The notes under the pieces: model-generated | What the model was told of the DNA's origin: nothing | The model's database searches: none | The model's input: the letters and a program-made list of their open reading frames with translations, nothing else | Translations under genes and position numbers: made by a program | Shown: positions 1 to 8,153 of the stretch, piece by piece | Layout of the letters: the number at the start of each line of letters is the position of its first letter | How positions within the stretch are numbered: position 1 is the first letter of the stretch | Assembly: GCF_000147355.1 (NCBI RefSeq) | Contig: NC_014506.1 | Span: 868,001 to 932,000, forward strand | Direction of reading: 5' to 3' | DNA: 64,000 nucleotides | Source: Sulfurimonas autotrophica DSM 16294 | GTDB lineage: Bacteria > Campylobacterota > Campylobacteria > Campylobacterales > Sulfurimonadaceae

Positions 1-1
1 A

Positions 2-604
2 AGAGTTGCCGATATAGGGTGTAATAACGGCTACTATATGTTTCGTATGCAGGAAGATGAGCCGAAATCGTTGGTAGGTTTTGACCCGTCACCGCTGTAT
101 AAAACGCAGTTTGATTTTATAAATCATTTTGTCAAAAGTGATATTGTGTATGAGCTCTTAGGTGTTGAACATCTTGAGTTTTATGAAGAGAAGTTTGATA
201 CCATCTTTTGTTTAGGTGTTTTGTATCATAGAAGCGATCCTGTTGCAATGCTGAAGTCATTATATAAAGGGCTGGATAAAAAAGGCGAAGTTATTTTAGA
301 TACCTTTTATATAGACGGGGAGGAAGAAACGGCATTATGTCCGAAATTTTCGTATTCTAAAATACCCAATATTTATTTTGTACCGACGATAAAAGCATTG
401 AAAAATTGGTGTCTGCGAGCAGGATTTAATGACTTTGAAGTGTTACATACTTCTGTAACTGATGCCGGAGAACAACGTAAAACGGAGTGGATAGAGGGAC
501 AGTCATTAGAAGATTTTTTAGACCCTGAGGACAGCAGTAAAACAGTGGAAGGTTACCCGGCACCCCAAAGAGTGTATGTAAGATTGATAAAGGATAAAAA
601 ATAA
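2..604 (+). CDS. cmoB: tRNA U34 carboxymethyltransferase CmoB, C-terminal part (5' end outside window)
   Basis: CmoB transfers a carboxymethyl group from carboxy-SAM to 5-hydroxyuridine at the tRNA wobble position to make cmo5U. The frame is open from base 2, so the gene starts upstream and about 200 residues are visible. They open in the SAM-binding glycine motif ([11 protein letters not shown]), followed by FDPSPL, the GVLYHR segment, the ALKNW segment and the family-typical tail [15 protein letters not shown] and EGYPAP. These match the C-terminal two thirds of the E. coli enzyme as I remember it. The stop codon overlaps the next ATG by one base, so the two genes are translationally linked. 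The first in-frame ATG at base 38 is internal. Confidence 0.93.
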   Translation, partial: RVADIGCNNGYYMFRMQEDEPKSLVGFDPSPLYKTQFDFINHFVKSDIVYELLGVEHLEFYEEKFDTIFCLGVLYHRSDPVAMLKSLYKGLDKKGEVILDTFYIDGEEETALCPKFSYSKIPNIYFVPTIKALKNWCLRAGFNDFEVLHTSVTDAGEQRKTEWIEGQSLEDFLDPEDSSKTVEGYPAPQRVYVRLIKDKK

Positions 605-1113
605 TGGAAAATGAACAAGCTGAAGATGACTTAGAACTTGATGAGTATCAAAATCCTGAAAATCAGGTGATGATTAAAACGCATGAAAGAATAAACCAAA
701 ATCTTTGCGGTGAAATTGTAAAGATGGAAGAGGGCTATGTTGAACTCAGCCTCACAACTATTCCTGATATGCTTGCCGATGATGTCGGACTGATTCATGG
801 CGGCTTTATTTTCGGTGCTGCCGATTATGCGGCTATGCTTGCGGTTAATGAGCGCAATGTGGTGTTGGTTGCAAGTGACTGCCAGTTTCTCTCCCCTGTC
901 AAGCTGCATGATGTTGTCGATGTAGTAGCCCGCCTCCGGCACAAAGAAGGACGAAAAAGAAATGTACATGTACAGGCCTTTGTCCTTGACATAAAAGTTT
1001 TTGAAGGAGAATTTAAAACTGTTATAACCGAAAAGCATATTCTTAAGTTAAAACTACTAGAAGATGAAGAGAAAATGAGCGGAACCCAAAATTCGCAAAG
1101 ACAGAAGTCTTAG
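604..1113 (+). CDS. PaaI-type hotdog-fold thioesterase
   Basis: This 169-residue protein carries a single hotdog domain. An N-terminal acidic extension of about 25 residues precedes it. The signature is the LIHGGFIFGAADYAAML helix, where the HGG segment and following acidic residue are typical of PaaI-like acyl-CoA or acyl-ACP thioesterases, and then LVASDCQFLSPVK and a long strand with RLRHKEGRKRNVHV. Such enzymes hydrolyse acyl thioesters as tetramers in the cytosol, but the substrate cannot be read from sequence. It overlaps cmoB by one base and ends tail-to-tail with the methyltransferase on the other strand, sharing four bases including both stop codons. Confidence 0.8.
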   Translation: MENEQAEDDLELDEYQNPENQVMIKTHERINQNLCGEIVKMEEGYVELSLTTIPDMLADDVGLIHGGFIFGAADYAAMLAVNERNVVLVASDCQFLSPVKLHDVVDVVARLRHKEGRKRNVHVQAFVLDIKVFEGEFKTVITEKHILKLKLLEDEEKMSGTQNSQRQKS

Positions 1114-1709
1114 CATTTTTTAGCAGTGAGTAAAAATACTCCAAAATCTTTACGAGGTTTGTTGATAGTGTTTATATTTTGTATTTTTATATCATCAAAT
1201 CCATGCTTTTGTACGATTTCACATAGAGTTTGTGCATCAAACCCAAAATGGTGAACGCCCGTGTTGTCTGAATGAAAGCTTCCGTCTTCACTCTCTAAAT
1301 CAGCGATGGCTATAAATCCGTTTGTTTTAATATTGTTATAAATAGTTTTGAAAAAAGCATCTAAATCTTCTACATGATGCAGTGTCATAGAGCTGATAAG
1401 CCCGTCAAATTGCTGTTGAAGAGGCTCTTTTATAATATCTTGATGATAAGCTTTTATTTGTAACTCGGGCGTATTTTTTTCTTCAAGTTTTTCCAGCATT
1501 TTTGCAGAGGTATCAATACCGTAAACCTGTTTGACTTTTGGTGCAACACTGAAGCCTAGCAATCCTGTACCGACACCAAAATCTAAAATTTCCATATCTT
1601 TACTCAGCTGTATTTCTTTTTCTATGGCATCTGCAATTATTTTTGCTCCATTGACGCGTATGTCACCGCTGTCCCAGTTTTGTGCTTTATCTTTGAAGTG
1701 GTCTTGCAT
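1110..1709 (-). CDS. class I SAM-dependent methyltransferase
   Basis: A 199-residue cytosolic methyltransferase of the UbiE/Methyltransf_11 type. Motif I is ILDFGVGTGLL at residues 41-51, the acidic end of strand 2 is YGID, and motif IV lies in DGLISSMTLHHVEDL. The protein ends after a strand rich in Asn, Lys and Phe, as in small-molecule methyltransferases. Nothing in it or beside it fixes the acceptor; proteins of this form are often called UbiE-like without evidence of quinone methylation. It lies 11 bases downstream of the metallo-hydrolase on the same strand, so the two probably form a short operon. Confidence 0.8.
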   Translation of the reverse strand: MQDHFKDKAQNWDSGDIRVNGAKIIADAIEKEIQLSKDMEILDFGVGTGLLGFSVAPKVKQVYGIDTSAKMLEKLEEKNTPELQIKAYHQDIIKEPLQQQFDGLISSMTLHHVEDLDAFFKTIYNNIKTNGFIAIADLESEDGSFHSDNTGVHHFGFDAQTLCEIVQKHGFDDIKIQNINTINKPRKDFGVFLLTAKKC

Positions 1710-1720
1710 CTGTTTTGCCT

Positions 1721-2317
1721 TTATAGTTGATTTATCCAGTAATCTGCATACTGCTGTTCTTGTTGTATTGTTGTGTTTTCACCATGACCCGGATAGACAG
1801 TTTTATTATAAGGAATTTGTTTAAATTTTTGTAAAGATTTTTTCATATCTTGCGGGCTGGAGTATGGAAAATCTGTTCTTCCGATACTGCGGTTAAAAAT
1901 AAAATCACCGCTGAACATTGCATTGCCTATCTCAATTGTAGAACATCCTCTACTGTGTCCCGGAAAATGGGTAAATTTAACCTTGACACCGTCAAAATCA
2001 ATCTCTTCATCGCCCTCAACTGCCACATCAGGTATAGAAGGCGGCAGATCAGGCATCCATTCACTACTTTGAAGCAGAAAAACATCATCTTTTGGCGTGT
2101 AGAGTTTAATGCCCAGTTTTTCTTGCAGTTCGGCATTGCTCCAGACGTGGTCAAAGTGCCCGTGTGTATTTAAAATTGCCACAGGGTTAGTGACATTGTC
2201 CAAAACCCACTTTGTTGCACCGACACCGGGGTCTATAATGAAATCTTTGCCATCAATGGTGGCAATGTAGCAATTGGTCTGGTACGGTCCCATAGGCTGC
2301 TTTTTTATCTGCATCAT
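1721..2317 (-). CDS. MBL-fold metallo-hydrolase, glyoxalase II-like
   Basis: A 198-residue metallo-beta-lactamase-fold hydrolase. The metal-binding set is complete: THGHFDH at 51-57, H121 in FPGHSRGC, D138 in FSGDFIF and H178 in YPGHGE. The GRTDFP loop is typical of the short glyoxalase II-like branch common in bacteria. Likely substrates are thioesters such as S-lactoyl or persulfide adducts of low-molecular-weight thiols; ordinary glyoxalase II has an extra C-terminal glutathione-binding domain that is absent here. The gene starts with two consecutive ATG codons. It precedes the methyltransferase in a two-gene unit and has a TATAAT box about 20 bases upstream. Confidence 0.85.
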   Translation of the reverse strand: MMQIKKQPMGPYQTNCYIATIDGKDFIIDPGVGATKWVLDNVTNPVAILNTHGHFDHVWSNAELQEKLGIKLYTPKDDVFLLQSSEWMPDLPPSIPDVAVEGDEEIDFDGVKVKFTHFPGHSRGCSTIEIGNAMFSGDFIFNRSIGRTDFPYSSPQDMKKSLQKFKQIPYNKTVYPGHGENTTIQQEQQYADYWINQL

Positions 2318-2335
2318 AATCTCTTTTTTAGCATA

Positions 2336-2341
2336 ATTATA
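2336..2341 (-). promoter_or_regulatory. -10 box for the metallo-hydrolase gene
   Basis: Read on the minus strand this is TATAAT, about 20 bases before the start at 2317. A second TATAAT lies at 2344-2349 on the same strand, so either could serve. No -35 element is evident, as usual in this phylum. Confidence 0.5.
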
Positions 2342-2354
2342 CCATTATATCGGT

Positions 2355-3179
2355 ATGAATTTTTATAAAGAATTAGAGTTAATTTTACAAATAAAATCGC
2401 CCAAAGAAAAAATCAGTAAATTTAATGATTTTTATACACAATATAAAGCCGGTAATGTAAAATTTGAAAAAAACTATAAAGCAAAAGAGTTTTTAGAGCC
2501 CTCATACAGTGTTACATGTAACATAGTACCGCCTCATGATGTGCCAAAAAGAAGCAACTTAACCACAAAAGAGGGACAGATAAATCTGCTGCATGCCATT
2601 GCCCATATAGAGTACAGTGCCATAGATTTAGCACTTGACGGGGCATATAGGTTTGCCGATTTACCAAAAAGCTATTATGATGACTGGCTCGAAGTTGCAG
2701 ATGATGAAATACGCCACTTTTTACTGCTTGAAAAACTTTTAAATGAACTTGGTGCCGAGTACGGGGATGCGGAAGTGCACAATGCCCTATTTGAAGCAAG
2801 CCAAAGAACACAGACCTTGATTGAGCGAATGGCAGTGGTACCGCGCTATCTTGAAGCAAACGGCTTGGATGCTACACCGATGATACTGCAAAAAATACAA
2901 AGAATGCCAAAAAATAAAATGCTTGAGAAAATCACAAATACCTTACATGTAATACTGCAAGAAGAAGTTTCACATGTAAAAAAAGGTGATGCTTGGTTCT
3001 CTTATGCATGTCAATGCGAGGGTGTGACAAATGATATATATTTTGATATAATAGATAAATATTATCCGCAAGGATTTTTGCGCCCTAAAAATTTAAACCT
3101 GCAGGCAAGAAAAGAGGCTGGGTTTTCTTGTAAAGAGTTGAATTTTATGGCTAAAAAAGAGCTTTGCAGGGAAAATTAG
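2355..3179 (+). CDS. DUF455 family ferritin-like protein
   Basis: A 274-residue protein of the DUF455/COG2833 family, which has a ferritin-like four-helix bundle and no settled function. Candidate metal ligands sit in the expected pattern: E86 in the HIEYSAIDLALDGAYRF helix, E118 and H121 in DEIRH, E167 in RYLEANGLDATP, and E203/E204 and H207 in QEEVSH. The layout suggests a carboxylate-bridged di-iron site similar to the tRNA hydroxylase MiaE, but that activity is inference. Two copies of the TTACATGTAA palindrome lie inside it (2512 and 2943). It is divergent from the metallo-hydrolase and is followed by nadE, which has its own promoter. Confidence 0.8.
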   Translation: MNFYKELELILQIKSPKEKISKFNDFYTQYKAGNVKFEKNYKAKEFLEPSYSVTCNIVPPHDVPKRSNLTTKEGQINLLHAIAHIEYSAIDLALDGAYRFADLPKSYYDDWLEVADDEIRHFLLLEKLLNELGAEYGDAEVHNALFEASQRTQTLIERMAVVPRYLEANGLDATPMILQKIQRMPKNKMLEKITNTLHVILQEEVSHVKKGDAWFSYACQCEGVTNDIYFDIIDKYYPQGFLRPKNLNLQARKEAGFSCKELNFMAKKELCREN

Positions 3180-3180
3180 A

Positions 3181-3186
3181 TATAAT
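3181..3186 (+). promoter_or_regulatory. -10 box upstream of nadE
   Basis: A perfect TATAAT immediately after the DUF455 stop codon and 38 bases before the nadE ATG. It implies that nadE, the aminotransferase and lpxK have their own promoter. A purine-rich ribosome site (AAAGGTTAAAGAG) lies in between. Confidence 0.55.
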
Positions 3187-3224
3187 CTGTTTTGTTAATA
3201 ATTTCTAAAGGTTAAAGAGACACA

Positions 3225-4031
3225 ATGAGCAAATATTCACAGATTACCGATTACCTGACGCTTTTTTTGGATAATGAAGTCAAAAAAACAGGGATTACAA
3301 AAGTTGTGCTCGGTTTAAGTGGCGGACTTGACTCTGCTGTGGTTGCTGTTTTAGCTCACAAAGCTTTTGGAGATGATTTGTTGTGTGTTAAGATGCCTTC
3401 ACAATATTCATCGCAAAGTTCCCTAGATGATGCAGATGAACTCTGCAGAGACTTTGGACTCAAAGCAATTACTTGTTCAGTTGAGTCGATGCTTCGAGCG
3501 TATGAAGAGATGAACCCTGATTTGGATAATTTGCGAAAAGGAAATTTTTCTGCCCGTATGCGAATGGCAACGCTGTTTGATATTTCAGCAAGAGAAAATG
3601 CTTTGGTCTTAGGAACAAGCAATAAAAGTGAGTTAATGCTTGGATATGGAACACTGTATGGAGATTTGGCATCAGCAATAAATCCCATAGGCGATTTATA
3701 TAAAAGCGAAGTTTTTGAATTAGCACGCTATTTGGAAGTAAGTAAAAGTATTATTGAAAAACCGCCTTCGGCTGATTTATGGAGCGGTCAAAGTGATGAA
3801 GCCGATTTAGGTTACACGTATTCTCAGCTTGATGAAGCTATGAAACTTTATGTGGATGAGAGACTTTCACGTGAAGAAGTTATAGCAAAAGGTGTCGATG
3901 AGAAGATGTTGGACATGATAATAAAAAGAATTTTTAGAAATCAATTTAAAAGAAAAATGCCAGTAATTGCAAAGTTGACATCAAGAACATTGAATCATGA
4001 CTTTAATTATCCTCGTGATATTACACTATAA
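3225..4031 (+). CDS. nadE: ammonia-dependent NAD+ synthetase
   Basis: NadE converts nicotinic acid adenine dinucleotide, ATP and ammonia to NAD+, the last step of NAD synthesis. The PP-loop SGGLDS is at residues 32-37, with the family segments GTSNKSELMLGYGTLYGD and NPIGDLYKSEVFELARYL in the second half and KPPSADLW binding the deamido-NAD end. At 268 residues it is the short form lacking a glutaminase domain, so it depends on free ammonia. In C. jejuni nadE stands beside lpxK; here an aminotransferase gene separates them. It is probably transcribed from the TATAAT at 3181. Confidence 0.95.
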   Translation: MSKYSQITDYLTLFLDNEVKKTGITKVVLGLSGGLDSAVVAVLAHKAFGDDLLCVKMPSQYSSQSSLDDADELCRDFGLKAITCSVESMLRAYEEMNPDLDNLRKGNFSARMRMATLFDISARENALVLGTSNKSELMLGYGTLYGDLASAINPIGDLYKSEVFELARYLEVSKSIIEKPPSADLWSGQSDEADLGYTYSQLDEAMKLYVDERLSREEVIAKGVDEKMLDMIIKRIFRNQFKRKMPVIAKLTSRTLNHDFNYPRDITL

Positions 4032-4047
4032 GATTAAGGAGTAAGAA

Positions 4048-5184
4048 ATGAAAAATGAAGAATTAAATATACCATTTAATAAATACGAAAGTTCAAGAGA
4101 TGCACATTCAAATGTGAGTGATGCACTTGATGGAGAAGATATACATCAGGTTGAAAAACTTGAAGAAGAATTTTGTGAGTATGTCGGCTCTGAATATGCA
4201 CTTGCTACTTCTCATGGCACATCAGCGCTTCATCTTGCCATGCTTGCTCTTGATTTAAAACGCGGAGATAAAGTTATTTGCAGTGTAAATTCGCACCCAA
4301 GCGTGCCTGAGGTTGTTCGTCATTTTGATGCAGAACCTGTGTTTATAGATATAGCAGAAGATTCATATAATATTAATCTTGATAAATTAGAAAATTATTT
4401 AGAAGACAACAAATCAAAAAAACTTAAAGCTGTCATTATTACTCATCTTGGCGGTGTTACTGTTGATTTGGACAGAGTTTATTCAATGGCTTCTATTTAT
4501 GGCGTGAAAATCGTTGAAGATGCAAGTGATGCGCTAGGTGCTACATACAAGGGACAAAAAATAGGTGCAACAGGTGCGGATATAGTTTGTTTTAATTTTT
4601 CTCCACACCTGAAGAAAAACATTTGTAATGGTGGAATGCTTGTAAGCAATGATGAAGATATAATGCAAAGAGCAAGACTGCTGGCAAATCATGCGATGGT
4701 ACGTGATGAAGATGCATTAGAATATATTTATGATGTTATAGATATAGGAAATGACTACTCACTGAGTCATTTAAATGCTGCATATATTCGTGCACAGGTA
4801 AAAGAGCAGGATGCCAATATAGCAAGACAAAAAGAGATTGCAAAAATGTATACTGGGGCACTTAATGGTATTGAACATGTTACTACGCCTGATATGAGCA
4901 ATAAAGAGAATCCTTTTTCTTTGTATATTGTAAAAATAGACAAAAACCGTGACTCTTTCGCCGTAGCACTTAAAGAAGAGGGCATCGGTACAGGTCTGCA
5001 TTATATTCCACTGCACCTTTTAACATACTATAAAAGTAAATATTCGCTTCGTGTGAATGATTTTCCTGTAGCATTGCGCTCATTTCAACAGGTGCTTTCA
5101 CTGCCTATTTATGCAAGTATGAGTGATGAAGACGTGAAAAGCGTTATAAGCAAAATCAAAAAAATAGCAAAAACAAGAGTTTAA
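4048..5184 (+). CDS. DegT/DnrJ/EryC1/StrS-family PLP aminotransferase
   Basis: A 378-residue fold-type I PLP enzyme of the sugar aminotransferase family. Visible motifs are the substrate and PLP loop SHGTSALHLAMLAL (55-68), HLGG at 133-136, VEDASDALGA with the pyridine-N-binding aspartate near 158, and the Schiff-base lysine in FSPHLKKN (K190 by alignment to the usual FHxxKN). The usual GEGG after the lysine is reduced to NGG. Family members aminate keto-sugar nucleotides for lipid A, O-antigen or glycan precursors. Lying 17 bases after nadE and 4 before lpxK, it may act on a lipid A or LPS sugar, but the product cannot be read from sequence. Confidence 0.85.
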   Translation: MKNEELNIPFNKYESSRDAHSNVSDALDGEDIHQVEKLEEEFCEYVGSEYALATSHGTSALHLAMLALDLKRGDKVICSVNSHPSVPEVVRHFDAEPVFIDIAEDSYNINLDKLENYLEDNKSKKLKAVIITHLGGVTVDLDRVYSMASIYGVKIVEDASDALGATYKGQKIGATGADIVCFNFSPHLKKNICNGGMLVSNDEDIMQRARLLANHAMVRDEDALEYIYDVIDIGNDYSLSHLNAAYIRAQVKEQDANIARQKEIAKMYTGALNGIEHVTTPDMSNKENPFSLYIVKIDKNRDSFAVALKEEGIGTGLHYIPLHLLTYYKSKYSLRVNDFPVALRSFQQVLSLPIYASMSDEDVKSVISKIKKIAKTRV

Positions 5185-5188
5185 TTCT

Positions 5189-6082
5189 TTGAAAAAAGCA
5201 CTTGTTTTTTGGGTTGAAAAATATTTTTACAACCCAAACCTTTTGCAAAAACTTCTTTCATACTTACTGCTCCCACTTAGTTGGCTTTATTGTTTTATTA
5301 TGTACCTGCGTTTTCGATTGAAAAGAGCTGAAGATTTCGACATAAATATTATCAGTGTCGGAAATTTGACTGTCGGCGGCAGTGGAAAAACACCGCTAGT
5401 GACGGCTTTGGCGCAAAAATATGCGAAACCGGCAGTGATTCTTCGCGGGTACGGCCGTAAATCAAGCGGAATGATTGTTGTCAAAGATGAAAACGGCATA
5501 CTTTGCGATGTAGACAAAAGCGGTGATGAAGCGATGATATATGCTAAAAAACTTTCACATGCAGTGGTTATAGTCAGTGAAAATAGAAAAACGGCGATAC
5601 ATAAGGCAAAGGAGCTGGGCTGTGAAGTTATTTTTTTAGATGATGCCTACTCCAAGCATAATATTAAAAAGAAAGATATTCTTATACATGTAGAGACACA
5701 AAACAACTTTTGTCTGCCCTCGGGTCCGTATCGTGAAAGATTATGGCAGAGTAAAGAAGCTCTTATTGTCCAAGAAGGCATAGACTTTACACGTGAGGTA
5801 CATGTACAAAACCCTACACAAAAAATGAGTCTTGTTACCGCTATAGCCAGACCCCAAAGACTCGATGAGTACCTGCCTCCCGTGATAGCAAAACACTATT
5901 TTGAAGACCATCACAATTTTACAAAAGAAGAACTTGAAGCAATTTTGCAAAAAGATAAGGCAACATCTTTGTTGGTAACATTTAAAGATTACGTAAAGAT
6001 GGAAACCTTCGGACTGCCGCTTTCACTTCTGGATTTGGAAGTAAAAGTGAAAGAGGATGTAGTTAAAAAGTTTGTTTTTTAA
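5189..6082 (+). CDS. lpxK: tetraacyldisaccharide 4'-kinase
   Basis: LpxK phosphorylates the 4' position of the lipid A disaccharide at the inner face of the cytoplasmic membrane. The N-terminal hydrophobic segment (about 20-42) anchors it; the Walker A sequence VGGSGKTP follows at 62-69 and RGYGRKSSG at 86-94. The usual DDGFQH motif appears as DDAYSKH at 151-157, a variant with a shifted histidine that I recall from other Campylobacterota LpxK proteins. At 297 residues it is slightly short but complete. The start is TTG, four bases after the aminotransferase stop. Its last 20 bases overlap the 3' end of the permease on the opposite strand. Confidence 0.92.
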   Translation: MKKALVFWVEKYFYNPNLLQKLLSYLLLPLSWLYCFIMYLRFRLKRAEDFDINIISVGNLTVGGSGKTPLVTALAQKYAKPAVILRGYGRKSSGMIVVKDENGILCDVDKSGDEAMIYAKKLSHAVVIVSENRKTAIHKAKELGCEVIFLDDAYSKHNIKKKDILIHVETQNNFCLPSGPYRERLWQSKEALIVQEGIDFTREVHVQNPTQKMSLVTAIARPQRLDEYLPPVIAKHYFEDHHNFTKEELEAILQKDKATSLLVTFKDYVKMETFGLPLSLLDLEVKVKEDVVKKFVF

Positions 6083-7346
6083 TTATTCTTTTTGTAAGAA
6101 TTCTTAAACCGATTTCTATGAGAAATGCCAATACAAATCCTATAGCAATGTAATACCCAACATTCGGAATATGTTTGGATGTATATTGCAGTGCCAAAAT
6201 TATGGCTATAAACATAGTTACAATCGCTAAAAGCAGTAGAACAGTTGAAGCACCGGTATGTTTTCTTTTAAGCAGATGGCCAATATGCACAAGCGCATGA
6301 ATAAACAGCATTGAAATAGACCCGATTGCCGCAATTTCTTGTAAATCAAAAAACAGTATGAGAAATATCAAAAAGACAGCACTAATAATGAGCCCTTCTG
6401 TCGAATTGTAAACATTTCTTTCATACACCTCGGGAAGATCCCCGTTTTTTGCCATATCATAGGTTACATTGGTAACTGCGTAAAGATTTGCATTAATTGA
6501 TGATGAAGTAGAAATAAGTGCTGCTATTGCCATGATAGTAAAGCCAATCTGCCCAAAAACAGGTTTTGCGGCTTCGGCAAGGGCATAATCCTGCGCTTTG
6601 ATTATCTCAGGCAGAGTCAAGTTTCCAAATACGGCAAATGTTACAGTTATATAAAGAGCCATAACTAAAAGAATGGCAACCGTCATAGATTTCATCATAA
6701 GTTTTGAAGGGTCTGGCATATCTTCTGCCGTATTGGTTATGACACGAAAGCCTTCATAAGCAAAAAATGTCAAAGCAATAGACGAAAATATATTTAAAAC
6801 AGGCGGTGCATCTTTAATAGATAAATAAGATGGATGGATATAAAACGAGACTACAACGGTAAATAATATAATGATTGAGAGTTTTATTATAACAATTGTA
6901 TTTTCACTTTTTGCTATGAGTGTACTTCCTGCGAGATTAATTGCTACAAAAGTAAGTAGAATTCCTATGGCAAAGATATTTGCATAATCCGTACTGGGAG
7001 AGGTCATCATCATAGAAGCATAGGTACCGAATGTTTTTGTAACCATAGCAATAGCTACAATGGCAGAGAGATAAAAAAGAACAGCTACAGATCCGGAAAA
7101 AACTCCTTCTCCATAACATTGCACAAGATATTCTACAATCCCTCCGCGACTTGGGTATGCCGAAGCCAGTTTGGCAAGAGAATATCCGCTGAGCAGTGCT
7201 ATTATGCCGCCGAGTATAAAAGATATCCACACTAAATTACCTGCAATCGCACCCGCTTCACCGAGCAGAACAAAAATACCGGCTCCAACCATAGAGCCGA
7301 TGCCTAAGAAGACAGCACTCCAGAGTCCAAATGCTTTATTCTTCAT
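6063..7346 (-). CDS. APC-family amino acid permease
   Basis: A 427-residue integral membrane protein with about twelve hydrophobic segments. It opens with the APC superfamily signature SMVGAGIFVLLGEAGAIAG in helix 1 and carries FFAYEGFRVITNTAEDMPDP in helix 6, both characteristic of the amino acid-polyamine-organocation family. It is likely a proton-coupled amino acid transporter of the inner membrane; the substrate is unknown. The start codon abuts the stop of the DUF308 gene, so the two are co-transcribed with the small membrane protein upstream. Its 3' end overlaps lpxK by 20 bases tail-to-tail. Confidence 0.88.
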   Translation of the reverse strand: MKNKAFGLWSAVFLGIGSMVGAGIFVLLGEAGAIAGNLVWISFILGGIIALLSGYSLAKLASAYPSRGGIVEYLVQCYGEGVFSGSVAVLFYLSAIVAIAMVTKTFGTYASMMMTSPSTDYANIFAIGILLTFVAINLAGSTLIAKSENTIVIIKLSIIILFTVVVSFYIHPSYLSIKDAPPVLNIFSSIALTFFAYEGFRVITNTAEDMPDPSKLMMKSMTVAILLVMALYITVTFAVFGNLTLPEIIKAQDYALAEAAKPVFGQIGFTIMAIAALISTSSSINANLYAVTNVTYDMAKNGDLPEVYERNVYNSTEGLIISAVFLIFLILFFDLQEIAAIGSISMLFIHALVHIGHLLKRKHTGASTVLLLLAIVTMFIAIILALQYTSKHIPNVGYYIAIGFVLAFLIEIGLRILTKRIIKKQTF

Positions 7347-7892
7347 CTATTTTGTCATCTTTTTAAAAATAGAGCCTGTTACAATAAGAGCAAACCCGTC
7401 AAAGAACAGACTGAAACCGACTAGCAGTCCTATAAGATATGTCGATGTAAACGGCCAGCCGACGATGAATAAAATACCGATAAGCATTGAAAATATTGCA
7501 TTAATCAGCCACCAGCCCCAACCTTTTGCCGGGCGCATGGTCATAGCAATAGAAAAACTTGCAAATGAATCCATAAAAAAGTAAATTGCCAAAAGCAGAC
7601 CTACCGTACCGATACCCGTCATAGGATAAAATATCATAAGCAGTCCGATGCCTATAAGTATAAAACTCTTTAGCCAGCCCAAATAATCTCTTTTGTCACT
7701 CAAATAGGTAAAATACCCGGCCATAAAACCGCCAAATATCATCAGCCATGCAACAAAAGTTACCGTTGCAAGTGTCATAAAGACAGGGTAAATAATACCA
7801 ATTACACCTAAAATAATAAAAATTACACCCGTAATTTTTGAATATTTACTAAATTTGTCAAACAGATTTTCATTTATAGGATAGTTCCACAT
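7347..7892 (-). CDS. DUF308 / HdeD-like membrane protein
   Basis: A 181-residue protein with six predicted transmembrane helices arranged as repeated hairpins, with glycine-rich turns such as GIIYPVFMTLATVTFVAWLM and GIGLLMIFYPMTGIGTVGLL. This is the pattern of the DUF308 family that includes E. coli HdeD, an acid-resistance membrane protein. Its function here is not known. It is preceded by a strong ribosome site (AGGAGA) and sits 16 bases after the 56-residue membrane protein and directly before the permease, so the three form an operon. Confidence 0.8.
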   Translation of the reverse strand: MWNYPINENLFDKFSKYSKITGVIFIILGVIGIIYPVFMTLATVTFVAWLMIFGGFMAGYFTYLSDKRDYLGWLKSFILIGIGLLMIFYPMTGIGTVGLLLAIYFFMDSFASFSIAMTMRPAKGWGWWLINAIFSMLIGILFIVGWPFTSTYLIGLLVGFSLFFDGFALIVTGSIFKKMTK

Positions 7893-7908
7893 ATCTTTCT
7901 CCTAGTAA

Positions 7909-8079
7909 TTATAAAACTGGTGGGAACATGACAGCTCCAAACAGTGCGCTGATAGCCCAAATGACTACAGAAAGTATGAAAATAGCAGGAATAGATGCCA
8001 ATGCCAATTTTACTAAAAATACAACTAAATCTAAAAAGGGTATATCTAAACCTTTTATTATGACCTCTTTGTCTTCCAT
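7909..8079 (-). CDS. small single-pass or hairpin membrane protein (56 aa)
   Basis: This short reading frame is complete on the minus strand, from ATG at 8079 to TAA at 7909. It begins MEDKEVIIKGLDIPFLDLVV and continues through about 38 mostly hydrophobic residues with FLVKLALASI, PAIFILSVVI and WAISALFGAV, ending PPVL. An AAAGGA ribosome site lies eight bases before the ATG. The charged start and long apolar body fit an inner-membrane protein with its N-terminus in the cytoplasm. I do not recognise the family. It heads the unit with the DUF308 protein and permease, so it may be a small partner of either. Confidence 0.72.
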   Translation of the reverse strand: MEDKEVIIKGLDIPFLDLVVFLVKLALASIPAIFILSVVIWAISALFGAVMFPPVL

Positions 8080-8153
8080 AAGAAATCCTTTATATTCTTT
8101 TTCAGACAGATTGTAACATTAATGCTGTAAACGTAATACCACAAAAGTAACAT

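Noticed and set aside
7928-8116. A 62-codon plus-strand frame
   Set aside because: It is antisense to the 56-residue membrane protein at 7909-8079, which has the better ribosome site and a sensible hydrophobic profile.
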